From the NCBI GenBank assembly GCA_023362775.1, contig JALMGJ010000006.1, positions 60,264,001 to 60,328,000 of the forward strand: a stretch of DNA of 64,000 nt, written 5' to 3'. The position numbers and the translations under genes are program-made. Origin of the DNA: Charina bottae. Lineage: Eukaryota > Chordata > Lepidosauria > Squamata > Charinaidae. The notes below the pieces were generated by a model. That model was given only the letters and a program-made list of their open reading frames with translations, searched no databases and was not told the DNA's origin. Below, piece after piece: positions 10,843 through 20,683 of the stretch; position 1 is the stretch's first letter, and each line of letters opens with the position of its first letter.

Positions 10843-11354
10843 ACCTCAGTATTTGACAGAAGAGAGGGATAAACATGTGATAAAATAAGACACGAATTCA
10901 TGAACCGTGACTCATCTAATGGTCCAGTTTAAATGGAAAGTTAATTTAAATACCTACTTTTGGATTAAATCTTTTGGCACAAAATTTAGTTTTAAAAGAC
11001 TTTAAAAATGGAGGGGATGTGAACACATACATAAATGCAACTATAAACATTATTTCATTCACCAAATATGTGAACTCCCATGCTCTTATAAATGAAAACA
11101 AAGGGAGGGGATATTTGCTTAATTGGGTGATCCCCACATTTCCTGAACATTTATTCAGTGGTCCGCTTCTGTAGAAAATTTGAAAAACTCTGATCTAGAT
11201 TACAGTTCTTTGCAAGCCAATGTAGAGTTGGCCATACAACCACAACAACCCTCAAGTTAGGGGTAAATGCAGTTTACTATCAGCCCTGATAGGTAGACCA
11301 GACCAGAAAATAAACACTACAGGAAGATCAGAACTGCACTTTATTGAGGTTGGT
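10843..11354. other. Intergenic, nothing recognised
   Basis: AT-rich, no feature recognised. Confidence 0.4.
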
Positions 11355-11367
11355 TATAATAACAGAA

Positions 11368-11703
11368 AAGGGGCATGGTGGCTCAGCGGGTAAGATGCCA
11401 GGCTTGTCGATCGGAAGATCGCAAGTTCGGAGGTTCGAATCCCTAGCCCCGCGTGACGGAGTGAGCTCCCGCACTCACCCCAGCTCTTGCCAACCTAGCA
11501 ATTCAAAAGCATGCAAATGCAAGTAGATGAATAGGTACCACTTCAGTGGGAAGGTAACAGTGTTCCGTGTGCATCATGCCGGCCACATGACCGTGGAAGC
11601 GTCTTCGGACAACGCTGGCTCTTCGGCTAACTAACAGAGATGAGCACCGGCCCCTAGAGTCGGATACGACTGCACAAATGTGCGGGGGGAACCCTTTCCT
11701 TTT
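11368..11703 (+). mobile_element. Full-length tRNA SINE with BovB-like tail, 13-bp TSD
   Basis: The tRNA-like head has an A box 'tggctcagcgggtaagatg' and a consensus B box 'ggttcgaatcc'. The body has 'catgaccgtggaagcgtc', and the tail has 'gagtcggatacgact' before 'gcacaaatgtgcgggggg'. The tail resembles the BovB terminus 'gagtcggacacgact', consistent with BovB mobilisation. The 13-bp flanks TATAATAACAGAA (11355-11367) and TATAGTAACAGAA (11704-11716) differ at one base. Confidence 0.92.
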
Positions 11704-11847
11704 TATAGTAACAGAATATTGTGAGTCTGATTGTGCTGAACCCCCCTCCCCACTACTCCAGTGAATCAGTGAGGTGTCTTCCTCAGCCATTTCTGAATCT
11801 CTTCTGAACCTCTTGTTTCTCTGGGCTTACAAAATGTTTCATCCTCC

Positions 11848-14342
11848 TTTTATTTATTTAATTTATTCCCCGCCCATCTCCCATACAAGGGACTCTGGGC
11901 GGGTTACAAAAATTAAGACTTAAAAATTTAAAATATTTAAAACCATACAAAGTAGAAAATGTATAAAAATAAATCCAAATATAAAATAAAATAAAATAGA
12001 ATCCAAGATGGATTGGAGACCGTAGCATAGGTCTTATTGCTACGGGGCCAGCCAACCCCAGGAGGCACTACCACCTCCGTTGTCCCAGGCCAGGCGGCAG
12101 AGCCAGGTCTTAATGGCCTTCCGAAAGGCCAGGAGTGAAGGGGCCAGTCTCACCTCCGGGGGCAAGATGTTCCATAAGGCGGGGGCTGTCGCAGAGAAAG
12201 CACGCCTCCTGGACCCCGCTAGATGGAATTCTCTTGTTGAGGGGGTCCGAAGCATGCCTTCTCTGCACGCACGGGTGGGGCGGGCTGACGTTATCGGGAC
12301 GAGACGGTCCCTCAGGTACCCTGGTCCTATGCCATATAGGGCTTTAAAGGTAATCACCAACACCTTGAATTGGACCCGGAAGCAAACTGGCAACCAATGC
12401 AGCTCGCGTAGCAGAGGTGTTACATGTGCCGATCTTATGGCACCCGTAACTGCTCGCGCCGCCGCATTCTGTACCAGCTGAAGCTTCCGGATACTCTTCA
12501 GGGGTAGCCCCATGTAGAGCGCATTACAGTAGTCTATGCGGGAGATGACAAGGGCATGAGTGACTGTTCGGAGGGCCTCCCGATCCAAGAAAGGGCGTAA
12601 CTGGCGCACAACTCGAAGTTGTGCAAAGGCCCTCCTGGCCACGACTGCCACCTGCTCTTCGAGCAGGAGTTGCGAGTCCAGGAGGACCCCCAGATTCCGC
12701 ACTGGATCTGAGTGAGGTAGTGCAACCCCACCCAGAACCAAAGATGACAACTTCCCGGATCTAGGGGGGCCGTCAATCCACAGCCACTCCGTCTTACCAG
12801 GGTTCAGTTGAAGCCTGTTCCCCATCCAGACCCCCACAGCCTCCAGACACTGAGATAGGGCATCGACCGCATCACCTACTTCACCCGGGATGGAGATGTA
12901 TAACTGGGTATCATCAGCATATTGGTGATACCTCATCCCGTGGTGACGGATGATCTCGCCCAGCGGCTTCATGTAGATGTTGAATAGGAGAGGAGAGAGA
13001 ACTGATCCCTGCGGCACCCCACAAGACAGGGGTCGCGGGTCAGCTCTCTCCTCCCCTATCAACACCGACTGGGAACGGCCCTGGAGGAAGGAGGCGAACC
13101 AGCGCAAAACCACGCTGCCCGCCCCCAACTCCCTGAGCCGCCCCAAGAGTATACCATGGTCGACGGTATCAAAAGCCGCTGAGAGATCTAAGAGAGCCAG
13201 GATGGACGCACTCCCTCCATCCCGCCCTTGCCAGAGATCATCCATAAGCGCGACCAATGCAGTCTCTGTCCCATATCCCGGCCTGAAACCTGACTGAAAA
13301 GGGTCCAGATAATCCGTTTCTTCCAGAATCCTCTGGAGTTGCAACGCCACCACCTTCTCAACCACCTTTCCCAAAAAGGGAAGGTGGGAGACTGGGCGAA
13401 AATTGCCCAGAATAGTAGGGTCCAAAGACGGTTTTTTGAGGAGGGGGTGCACCAGCGCCTCCTTAAAGGCAGCTGGGAACACCCCCTCACTCAAGGACGA
13501 ATTTATAATCGCCAGGACCCAGCCACATGTCACCTCTCTAGCTGATTTCACCAGCCAGGAGGGACATGGGTCAAGTTGACATGTGGTGGCATTTACAATC
13601 CCAAGGATCCTGTCTACTTCATCAGGCCCAACAGGATCAAACCGCTCCCAGATAACATGGTAAGTACGAGCCTCTGGCATCTCCCCAGATCTTGTCTCAC
13701 GCTTGGAGTCCAACTTGGAATGAATCTGAGCGATTTTGTCCTGCAGATGCTCAGAAAACTCTTCCGATCGGCCCTGTAGATGGGTCTCCCCTTGCTCCCG
13801 ACCCAAGAACGATCTTGTAATCTTAAACAGGGCCGTCGGACGGCATTCTGCGGACGCAATAAGAGCGGAGAAATATTCACGTTTCGCCGCTCTTACCGCC
13901 ACAAGGTAGGCCTTAACAGCGGCTCTAGATTGTGTTCGGTCAGATTCCGTCTTCGTCTTTCTCCAGCGGCGCTCTAGACGTCTCTTAACCCTCTTCAAAG
14001 CCCTCAACTCCTCCGTAAACCACGGAGAGTGACGGGCCGAACAGGGCCGGAGAGGTCGCATAGGCGCGATCTTGTCCAGGGCTCCGGCCGCTGCCTTGTT
14101 CCAGGCTGCAGCCAGGACCTCCACTGGACCGTGAATCAAATCCTCGGGAATAACCCCCAGCTCCTTCTGAAACCTCACTGGGTCCATCAGTCGCCGGGGG
14201 CGGACCAGTTGAATAGGTCCCGCCTCCCTGCAGAGTGGGGTAGCACAAGAGAGTCTCAGGGTCACCAGGGCGTGGTCTGACCATGACAATGGGGAAAGAT
14301 GTAACTCTCCCCTCAGATCACATTGCCACTGCTCGGACAAGA
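11848..14342 (-). mobile_element. L2-type LINE, 5'-truncated, intact RT region
   Basis: The 3' UTR (11848-12039) has the L2 tail 'ccgcccatctcccatac' with 'ggactctgggcgggtta'. The body encodes the RT ORF described separately. The 5' end stops within the endonuclease C-terminus ('LSWSDHALV' near 14285) and joins hAT-derived sequence at about 14343. The open frame suggests a young copy. Confidence 0.9.
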
Positions 14343-14502
14343 AAACATCAGCGCTTCCGGGTTTTCCCGCGGCGACACACCAACGGTGGCGCGCAAAACC
14401 CGAAAAGCGGCAGCAGCGCTTCCAGGTTTTTGCGCGCTGCTGCAACGGTGGCACTTCCGGGTTTTCCCGTGGCGACACACCAACAGTCTGGTGTGTTGCC
14501 AC
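12040..14502 (-). CDS. L2-type LINE ORF2 (reverse transcriptase), 820 codons, chimeric N-terminus
   Basis: One uninterrupted minus-strand frame. Residues from about 53 on are LINE protein: the tail of the apurinic endonuclease ('LSWSDHALV'), a linker with an Arg/Lys-rich region near 165-215, then the RT starting about 365 ('NFRPVSHLPFLGK'). Further RT landmarks are 'AFDTVDHGILL', 'CGVPQGSVLSPLLFNIYM' and the catalytic 'YADD' at about 526-530, followed by the thumb and 'LQLVQNAAARAV'. The endonuclease active-site part is missing, so independent retrotransposition is unlikely. The first roughly 52 residues are translated from an antisense hAT MITE fused to the LINE, so the ATG at 14502 is not the LINE's own start. 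Not a host gene. Confidence 0.88.
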   Translation of the reverse strand: MATHQTVGVSPRENPEVPPLQQRAKTWKRCCRFSGFARHRWCVAAGKPGSADVFLSEQWQCDLRGELHLSPLSWSDHALVTLRLSCATPLCREAGPIQLVRPRRLMDPVRFQKELGVIPEDLIHGPVEVLAAAWNKAAAGALDKIAPMRPLRPCSARHSPWFTEELRALKRVKRRLERRWRKTKTESDRTQSRAAVKAYLVAVRAAKREYFSALIASAECRPTALFKITRSFLGREQGETHLQGRSEEFSEHLQDKIAQIHSKLDSKRETRSGEMPEARTYHVIWERFDPVGPDEVDRILGIVNATTCQLDPCPSWLVKSAREVTCGWVLAIINSSLSEGVFPAAFKEALVHPLLKKPSLDPTILGNFRPVSHLPFLGKVVEKVVALQLQRILEETDYLDPFQSGFRPGYGTETALVALMDDLWQGRDGGSASILALLDLSAAFDTVDHGILLGRLRELGAGSVVLRWFASFLQGRSQSVLIGEERADPRPLSCGVPQGSVLSPLLFNIYMKPLGEIIRHHGMRYHQYADDTQLYISIPGEVGDAVDALSQCLEAVGVWMGNRLQLNPGKTEWLWIDGPPRSGKLSSLVLGGVALPHSDPVRNLGVLLDSQLLLEEQVAVVARRAFAQLRVVRQLRPFLDREALRTVTHALVISRIDYCNALYMGLPLKSIRKLQLVQNAAARAVTGAIRSAHVTPLLRELHWLPVCFRVQFKVLVITFKALYGIGPGYLRDRLVPITSARPTRACREGMLRTPSTREFHLAGSRRRAFSATAPALWNILPPEVRLAPSLLAFRKAIKTWLCRLAWDNGGGSASWGWLAP

Positions 14503-14660
14503 ACAACCTGGAAGCGGCAGCGGGGGCGTGCACGGCGGTGGCAGCAGTGGCGTGCCATCAGCGCTTCCGCGTTTTAGCGGAGGCTGCCACCGCTGCCGCC
14601 ATGCACACCCCCACCCCCCCCGCGCGTCCCCGCCCCCAAATCACCAACAGTGGCACTTTA
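14343..14660 (+). mobile_element. hAT MITE fragment abutting the L2 LINE
   Basis: It repeats the signature 'gcgcttccgggttttcccg' and 'cggcgacacaccaac' of the complete hAT MITEs at 48.66 and 52.99 kb, plus an extra GC-rich stretch. The diagnostic ends (GCTTTCCAAACTG) are absent, so it is internal sequence only. Confidence 0.7.
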
Positions 14661-15636
14661 GAAAGCATTGTCCTAGGCCTTTTCAAACTTACTGTATTCT
14701 AATGCTATTTTAGCCCATCTGTAAATAAAAAAGCTGTTTTTTTCAATAAGCCTTTAATCTTATTTGGTGCTGATTTAATGCTGTGCTGAATCTTCATATA
14801 TTTTGTACTTGTTTTTTCAAGTTGTTACTTTTAGCTTCCCAGACACTTTTTGTTACAGTATAGGGAAGCTTTAAATAATGCCAATGTGTAACATACTTCA
14901 AATTCTTATTTCTTAATATGCAGTCAGCTAATGTGAAATACTCAGCCTCACAAGTGACTAAAAAGATTTAAGAAAAAGAGAATGCTGTGAAATCTGTGGC
15001 ATCCTCCTAGGAAGGATATTGCATACACTTCAAGCATTTATAAAATTCCTTTCTTGTCCAACTTGCTTCCTGCAAAGAATAATGACAGGTTGCAGCTCAT
15101 CTGTCATCACCGGAATGGTATTCTAATGTCACACCCCAGAAGTCTAGAGCAATAGCTGTGATGCGCAAAACAGTACAGTATTATTTATTTGAAGAGTGAA
15201 ACAAAAGCAACCTTAGCCTTGGTCATTCAATAGAATGCAAGATTGTTCAATAGAATGCAAAATCTCAGGATCTTCTCAGTCTCACACCATAGCTGGATGG
15301 TTCAGAAGGTAGAAAAATTGATTTTGCTCCCTGGCACCATGCCTACCATCTTCACTCACCTGCTTTAAGTGAGCAAATTCAATTTCACTAGTGACTACAC
15401 TGAGAAATGTAACATGACAGAAGGAGCAGCTGCAGTTGTAGTTCTCACCAAATAGTTATTTGTCTTGTTCCCCATATTTTGTGCAAATGTGAAAATTTGA
15501 ACTGAAACAATAATGTGAATCACAGACCACAGAAAGACATCCCTTGAGACAGTTCAACTGCTTCAGCCTAAGCCAGTTTTGTCAACTGTACTTTTGAAGA
15601 AAATATATTCCTGTTATAACGGATAGAATGTTAGTC
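14661..15636. other. Intergenic, nothing recognised
   Basis: A short near-tandem repeat 'ttcaatagaatgcaa' occurs at about 15227 and 15246. Nothing else recognised. Confidence 0.4.
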
Positions 15637-15653
15637 AAGATATACTGGATAAC

Positions 15654-18259
15654 GAGAGCGCTTCCGGGTGCTGAAGACGCCGGTGCGTTGAACCGAGCGC
15701 TTCTGGCTCGGCTCAGCTGTTTGCCTGTTTGCAGCGGTTTTTAAAGAAATAAAACTGCTGAAACCTCCCCTTTGAAGAGAAGGGGATCAGAAGATAAACC
15801 ACAAGGGTCGCTGGGATCGCTCTTTCCCAATTCCCGTTTTTCCACCACGGGAAAAAAGGAAATTGAAGCGACGAAAGCGACTGGAAGGACCATCGTTATT
15901 GCTCTACAGGAAACAGCGAAATCTTTTCAGATGAGTAGCACCTAAATTCAGCACTTTTAGTCACTGTTTTATATTTGTGTTTATTTTAACTTTACATATT
16001 ATCTGCTAAGATCCTTCTATGGACATGACCGATGCTGCTGGTGATTGTGTAACTTTTTTGCTAAAGACGACTTGAGAAACGGTGGGAGCTTAAAGAACAA
16101 TGACTTTACTTGGAAGTGAAATGGAGTGACATTGACTATTAACAAATGGCTTATTTACTGAAGTGGGACTAATCTATTTTCCTCTCTGGATCTTGAATTC
16201 AAATGGGTTAATGTCTGCCTTTTATCTTATTTCTTTGCTTTTCTGCTTTTCATCTTGAAATGGTATTTTTTTTTCCTTCTTTTTTCTGTAATACGTTTGG
16301 AAATTATTTGGATTATAATGGGTATTTTTGGAATATTTTTGTTTTAAACAGTTTTGGGAATTTTCTTATTATTTGGGATTTTAGTGGACTTTCTTGTTGC
16401 TTTTTGTCTTGGAGAGTGAAGACATTTGGAGTTGGGGCTTTTTCCTATTCCCCCCCCCCTTCTCTTTTTTTCTTCTTCTCTCTCTCCTCTTTGGGACTTG
16501 TGATTATAAGCTTGCCTGAGAACTGGATTGTTATTACATTTTCAAGGATATTTTGACTACAGCTAAAGGACTTACCCGTTGTACTTTTAACTTTTATTTT
16601 TCTTTTATGTGAGAATTGTTGATTTTACCAAAGCACATTTTGCCCTTTTTTTTTTAATGCAATATCTATTAAGAAAAAGTAGTATTACTTTTATTTTTTA
16701 ACTTTTTATTGTATTTGGATTTTTTTTTCTCCTCTCTTCCCTCCTTTTTTCTTTTGAATCCCTAATAATTTTTTATCCCTCCTTCCCCCCCCCTTTTTTT
16801 TATTGTTTATAGTGGTTCTCCTTTGTCTTTTGTTATTTTTCTTTTCTATTTACAGGAATATTATATACAACCTGGTTACTGCAGTTGCAAGAGTGAAGAG
16901 GGATAGATAAAAGGAAATGGAGTACATGGCTGCACCTTCAGAAGTACCAACATCAGATATGGGAAAAATATTGGATGCGATTACAGCACTGATTCCAAAA
17001 ATAGATGATTTAACTACTGCCTTGGAGGAAAAGATGGATATTTTAACTGTTACCTGGATGGATGACTTAATTACTCCTTTTGATATAAAAATAGATAAAA
17101 AGATGGACAATATGTTAGATCAACAAGTAGAAGTGAAAATGGAAGTGATGAAGGAAGACTCAGAAAAAGAATTTAGAAATGAAATACAGACTGTCAAAGA
17201 AATTGCAAATATTCTTCCAGGGGATTTTAAAGAGACACAAGGCCAGGTTAAGAAATTGGAGATTAAATCAGATTCTATTACTATGGAATATAATTTAGAT
17301 ACTATTGTATTAGCAGAAATGAAAGAAGAAGAATGTATTTTGAGTTTGATAGGAGCTCTGGAAAAATTAGATGAGAATATGAGAAAATATATAGTTGATA
17401 CTTTAGTTCAACACTTAGAGACAGAAGAAGAAGACATGGACTCTGAGATAGATAAAATTTTTAGAGTTGACTCACGTTACGTTAGAGATAAGAAACTGTC
17501 AAGATATTTTGTGAGAGAAGTTACAAAAGAGCAAAATCTGAAGAAATATTATAGCGAGAGATCAAAAATAGTAGGGTTGGGTATAACTTAAAAGAATTAA
17601 ATCAGAACTTTTTCTTTTTGTTTGGAATTTGGGTTGTATAAATAGAAAAATCCTTTTCTTTTTATTTCTATATGCATAGTATAATACTATAGTTGGGTAT
17701 AAATTAAAAGACTTAAATTAGAATTTTTTCTTTTTAGCCGGAATTTGGGATGCACAAATGGAAAAAAAAAAAATTTTTATCTATATATGTATAGTTTTGG
17801 GGAAATTAAAGTGTACCAACAATACAGGAATGGATGTTGAAACTATTAGAAATGGCAGAAAATGACAAATTGATTTGCCTACTAAAAGAAAATTTTAATT
17901 ATTATTCTTTAATGAGTGGAAATCTTTGATGGACTATTTGCAAAAAGCAGGAGGAGTAAACCTAAATATGGAGTTTTTGTTGATTAGATTATAGATAAAT
18001 AGTACATAATAGACAAGGAAAAATATATGAATGTTATATGAATAGCCAGCATGTTAAAACAAACTATTTTATTCTTATGACCATAGACGGATCAGAGGTT
18101 ATCTAATTTCTGTATATGTCTTTTTCTTTATTCTTTTTTTCTTTTTCTTTACTGCACTTTTCTTTTTCTTTTCTTTTAATTTGTACTTCTTTTTCCGTTT
18201 CGACTTTATCTTTTAGCTTTGTATACTTAAAAACCTAATAAAACTTAATAATAATAAAA
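15654..18259 (+). mobile_element. Non-autonomous L1 LINE with ORF1 only (HAL1-like), 17-bp TSD
   Basis: A complete insertion: the 17-bp direct repeat AAGATATACTGGATAAC lies at 15637-15653 and 18260-18276. It has a GC-rich start and a long T-rich 5' UTR, an ORF1 at 16917-17591, then almost no ORF2. Only a remnant like the extreme ORF2 C-terminus is left ('WMLKLLEMAENDKLICLLKE', about 17830-17890). It ends with 'cctaataaaacttaataata'. A segment of about 115 bp is tandemly duplicated at about 17575-17690 and 17691-17805. ORF1 without ORF2 is the plan of mammalian HAL1 elements. Confidence 0.8.
16917..17591 (+). CDS. L1 ORF1-like coiled-coil protein, 224 codons
   Basis: The N-terminal half is rich in heptad-like hydrophobic and acidic/lysine pattern (about residues 15-110), a likely coiled coil for trimerisation as in L1 ORF1p. 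The C-terminal part ('EIDKIFRVDSRYVRDKK', residues about 180-196) resembles the RRM/CTD junction of squamate L1 ORF1 proteins, where 'RVNS.YA...KLPRD' is usual. The frame then diverges and stops early, so the RNA-binding C-terminal domain looks truncated and altered relative to typical ORF1p (300 or more residues). Role: RNA chaperone of an L1-type element, probably inactive here. Assignment is by pattern only. Confidence 0.6.
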   Translation: MEYMAAPSEVPTSDMGKILDAITALIPKIDDLTTALEEKMDILTVTWMDDLITPFDIKIDKKMDNMLDQQVEVKMEVMKEDSEKEFRNEIQTVKEIANILPGDFKETQGQVKKLEIKSDSITMEYNLDTIVLAEMKEEECILSLIGALEKLDENMRKYIVDTLVQHLETEEEDMDSEIDKIFRVDSRYVRDKKLSRYFVREVTKEQNLKKYYSERSKIVGLGIT

Positions 18260-18276
18260 AAGATATACTGGATAAC

Positions 18277-19840
18277 ATGTACATTATTCTTCATCCAATA
18301 TTGTCACTTTCAGAAGAAAAATCTGTCTCAGAAGAGTATGTTTTAAAACTGATATATTTCAGCCATTTTGAAACAAAATTATGGTGCTACAAATGTGTAG
18401 AAAAAAAATCAGACTTGCATGGGTCATTTTGATTTTATAAAGAATAACATATTTAGATGATGAAATGCTGTGATTTCATTATAGTATACACGCATCAATA
18501 ATTGTCTTGTTTCAAACTAAAAAGTCTCCAGTATTTTAGCTTTGTTATATGAAACTTACTCCAGTACTTACAGCTCAATGTAGCTGGTAACTTAAGAAAG
18601 CTTATGCCATTGTGAATTGATTTGTCTCCAACATGCCTTCAGATTCCCTTAGAGTGTTTAAATGCAATTGAAACACTAGATGATATCATAATATTGTGCT
18701 GCATTTGCCCAGATAGTACCCAAGGTATTTGCTAATGATCTGTAAAAAGCTGGCTTGCAAATGATGCTCATTATCCATTTTTAGTTGCTGACTCTCATTG
18801 AAGTCTGCTGGAAATAGAATGTATTTCTACTTTTTCTGTCACTTAAACAATTTCTCTGGTTACCATCAGATGAGACAGACAAATGGATTAATGCTGTAAG
18901 AGGCTGAGGTCAGTTGGATAAATATATTATATATAATTAGATTTTTCTAATGATGACAATGATTCTAATTATTTTTCATAGATTTTTCAATATGATGACA
19001 AATGTATTAGAAAAATCGGTACATAAACTCTGTGTATCATTGCCTTTAAAATCTATTGTGAACATTTCTTACATCATGTTCTCTCATATATAGTAATTAG
19101 TTTTGCTTGATCTTTATATTAAATAAAAACAGAGCTGTCACAAAATGTGTGAAGTCTTAATATTTTAATGTTTTTCCTGAGACTGTATTTACTCCAGACA
19201 CTATGAATCCTGTTGCAAATGGAACATTGACTTTCAGATATTGAAGGACATATTTTATTGTTTGATATTAATATAGATGGCAATTTAATCTTTATTATAG
19301 CTAAAACCCAACCATCTTAACTGTTAAACAAAATGAAACTCCTTACTGCTAATTAACACACCCCTATTAAAAAGGGTAAAATATACTCCACTATCACATA
19401 CCATACATCTTGAGTAACTATTAACTCCTCTTTGATTTTACAAAGTATTACACAACGTTTTGTGACATTGTATGAACAAACAGGAAAGTTTGACCCTGAA
19501 TCCTCCAGAAAAATTAGGCTACTATGACACCATTTATGGCTAGGATGCCCCAACCTTTTTTTTTAAGTACCAGATGTTTTATTTGGATTCCTAACCCGCA
19601 TCATAACGCTAAATAATTTTTTTTAAAAAATCTGAAATGTTTTTATGATCATTAACTAGTTTGGGATCTTTTGTAGTGAGGAGAAATACTGATAATAAAT
19701 TTACGTTTATGATTTGATGGTCAAAATCCTACCTCCCCCCGCCCATGTATATGTACACGCCCCTCAGCATTTTAATAGTATTATGTTAAAGAAATCACTT
19801 TGTGATTCTTGCAGTTATTTAACTTCCCACATTGCCATTT
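18277..19840. other. Intergenic upstream of IFRD1, nothing recognised
   Basis: AT-rich sequence with no repeat family or exon recognised. A T homopolymer near 19556 and 'ttttttttaaaaaa' near 19618 are the only low-complexity runs. Confidence 0.4.
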
Positions 19841-20058
19841 CTGAGAAGGCGCTATTACTCCAGTACAGGCATCCGCACCCTTGCAATTATCCCAAGAAAC
19901 CTTCCGGGAGTCGCTGGAGCCGAGAAAACTAGGAACCGTCCCCGTCGCGCCTGCGAGGCTCCCCCTTCCAACTTTCAAAAGGTCGTACCAGGACGCGGGT
20001 AGAAGAAAGACCGCCGACGTGAGAACTTCGTCCACCGTAATGGCTCCAAAGGCTACAA

Positions 20059-20077
20059 ACTACATTTCCCAGCATGC
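20059..20077 (+). promoter_or_regulatory. ZNF143/Staf binding motif
   Basis: ACTACATTTCCCAGCATGC fits the known ZNF143 consensus (ACTACAATTCCCAGCATGC type) with one visible difference. It lies about 260 bases upstream of the likely start site. Confidence 0.7.
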
Positions 20078-20302
20078 AAAGCTGCCTGGAAACTTTCCTT
20101 CCGTCTGTCGGGGGAAAAGTCGACGCAAGGAGCCGCCCTGTAAACAAAAGCGGTCATTAGCGAACGGAATTGAAAACTACAAAGGCCGGGTATCTACGCA
20201 TGATTTCCCGCTTAAACGTCACTAGAGCGAAGGGCGCCATTGGCTATTTTGAAGCCACGCCCTAAGTATCACTGAGCCCGCCTCTGCCGCTTCCCGGCTA
20301 TG

Positions 20303-20310
20303 TATAAAAG
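20303..20310 (+). promoter_or_regulatory. IFRD1: TATA box of IFRD1
   Basis: TATAAAAG, about 25-30 bases upstream of the inferred start site and inside the CpG island. Confidence 0.65.
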
Positions 20311-20363
20311 TCGCGTCAGCAGCCGCCCTGCGCCTTTAGTTCCTGGCGTCTGAGAGGAGAAAC

Positions 20364-20525
20364 ATGTATCGATTCCGTTCACGGGCATCCACGGGGATTT
20401 CTACCGCTGCTGCAGCTTTGCCGATCACCTGCCTTCCTCAATCTCATCCGCTGCCTCGGTCCGGGAAACCGGCCTCTCAAAGACGTTTCTATAGTAAAAA
20501 GCGCTCCTGGTCTTCCATCGGCTGA
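20364..20525 (+). CDS. IFRD1: IFRD1 upstream ORF, 53 codons
   Basis: The first ATG after the inferred start site opens a 53-codon frame beginning MYRFRSRASTG and ending SKKRSWSSIG, stop TGA at 20523-20525. It closes 109 bases before the IFRD1 ATG without overlap. Mammalian IFRD1 mRNA is reported to carry a uORF of about this size that represses translation and triggers stress-sensitive mRNA decay (recalled from the literature). Finding one of the same size at the same place in a reptile suggests it is a functional regulatory element. It is rich in Ser, Arg and Pro with no recognised domain. Confidence 0.7.
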   Translation: MYRFRSRASTGISTAAAALPITCLPQSHPLPRSGKPASQRRFYSKKRSWSSIG

Positions 20526-20634
20526 TTGTCACTGCCGCCCGACGAGGGGAAGAAGGTAAAGCCAGAGACCGAGACCTCGGTGCCGGAGCGCCAGGAGGAG
20601 CCGCGCGGAGATACTACCGTTACAGGCCGCTGCC

Positions 20635-20683
20635 ATGCCCAAATCGAAGCGGCGAGGAGGGGGTAACCCGCGCGGAACATCAG
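20635..20683 (+). CDS. IFRD1: IFRD1 coding exon 1 (residues 1-16)
   Basis: MPKSKRRGGGNPRGTS, then the first base of codon 17. The donor is GTGAAT. The MPK..KR start matches the known N-terminus. Confidence 0.93.

Larger units (their letters stand above)
19841..20340 (+). promoter_or_regulatory. IFRD1: IFRD1 CpG-island promoter
   Basis: Base composition changes sharply to CpG-rich from about 19.87 kb to 21.01 kb. Ordered motifs: a ZNF143/Staf-type site at 20059-20077, a CRE-half-like 'acgtcac' at 20216-20222, an ATTGG (inverted CCAAT) near 20240, 'ccacgccc' near 20256, and TATAAAAG at 20303-20310. These place a start site near 20330-20340, about 300 bases before the IFRD1 ATG. The start site is inferred, not seen. 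Confidence 0.75.

Noticed and set aside
11380..11450. tRNA-like sequence with A and B boxes
   Set aside because: It is the head of a SINE with TSDs; no mature tRNA cloverleaf with proper ends was apparent.
19881..20225. 114-codon frame upstream of IFRD1
   Set aside because: Lies in the CpG-island promoter over transcription factor motifs; no family resemblance.
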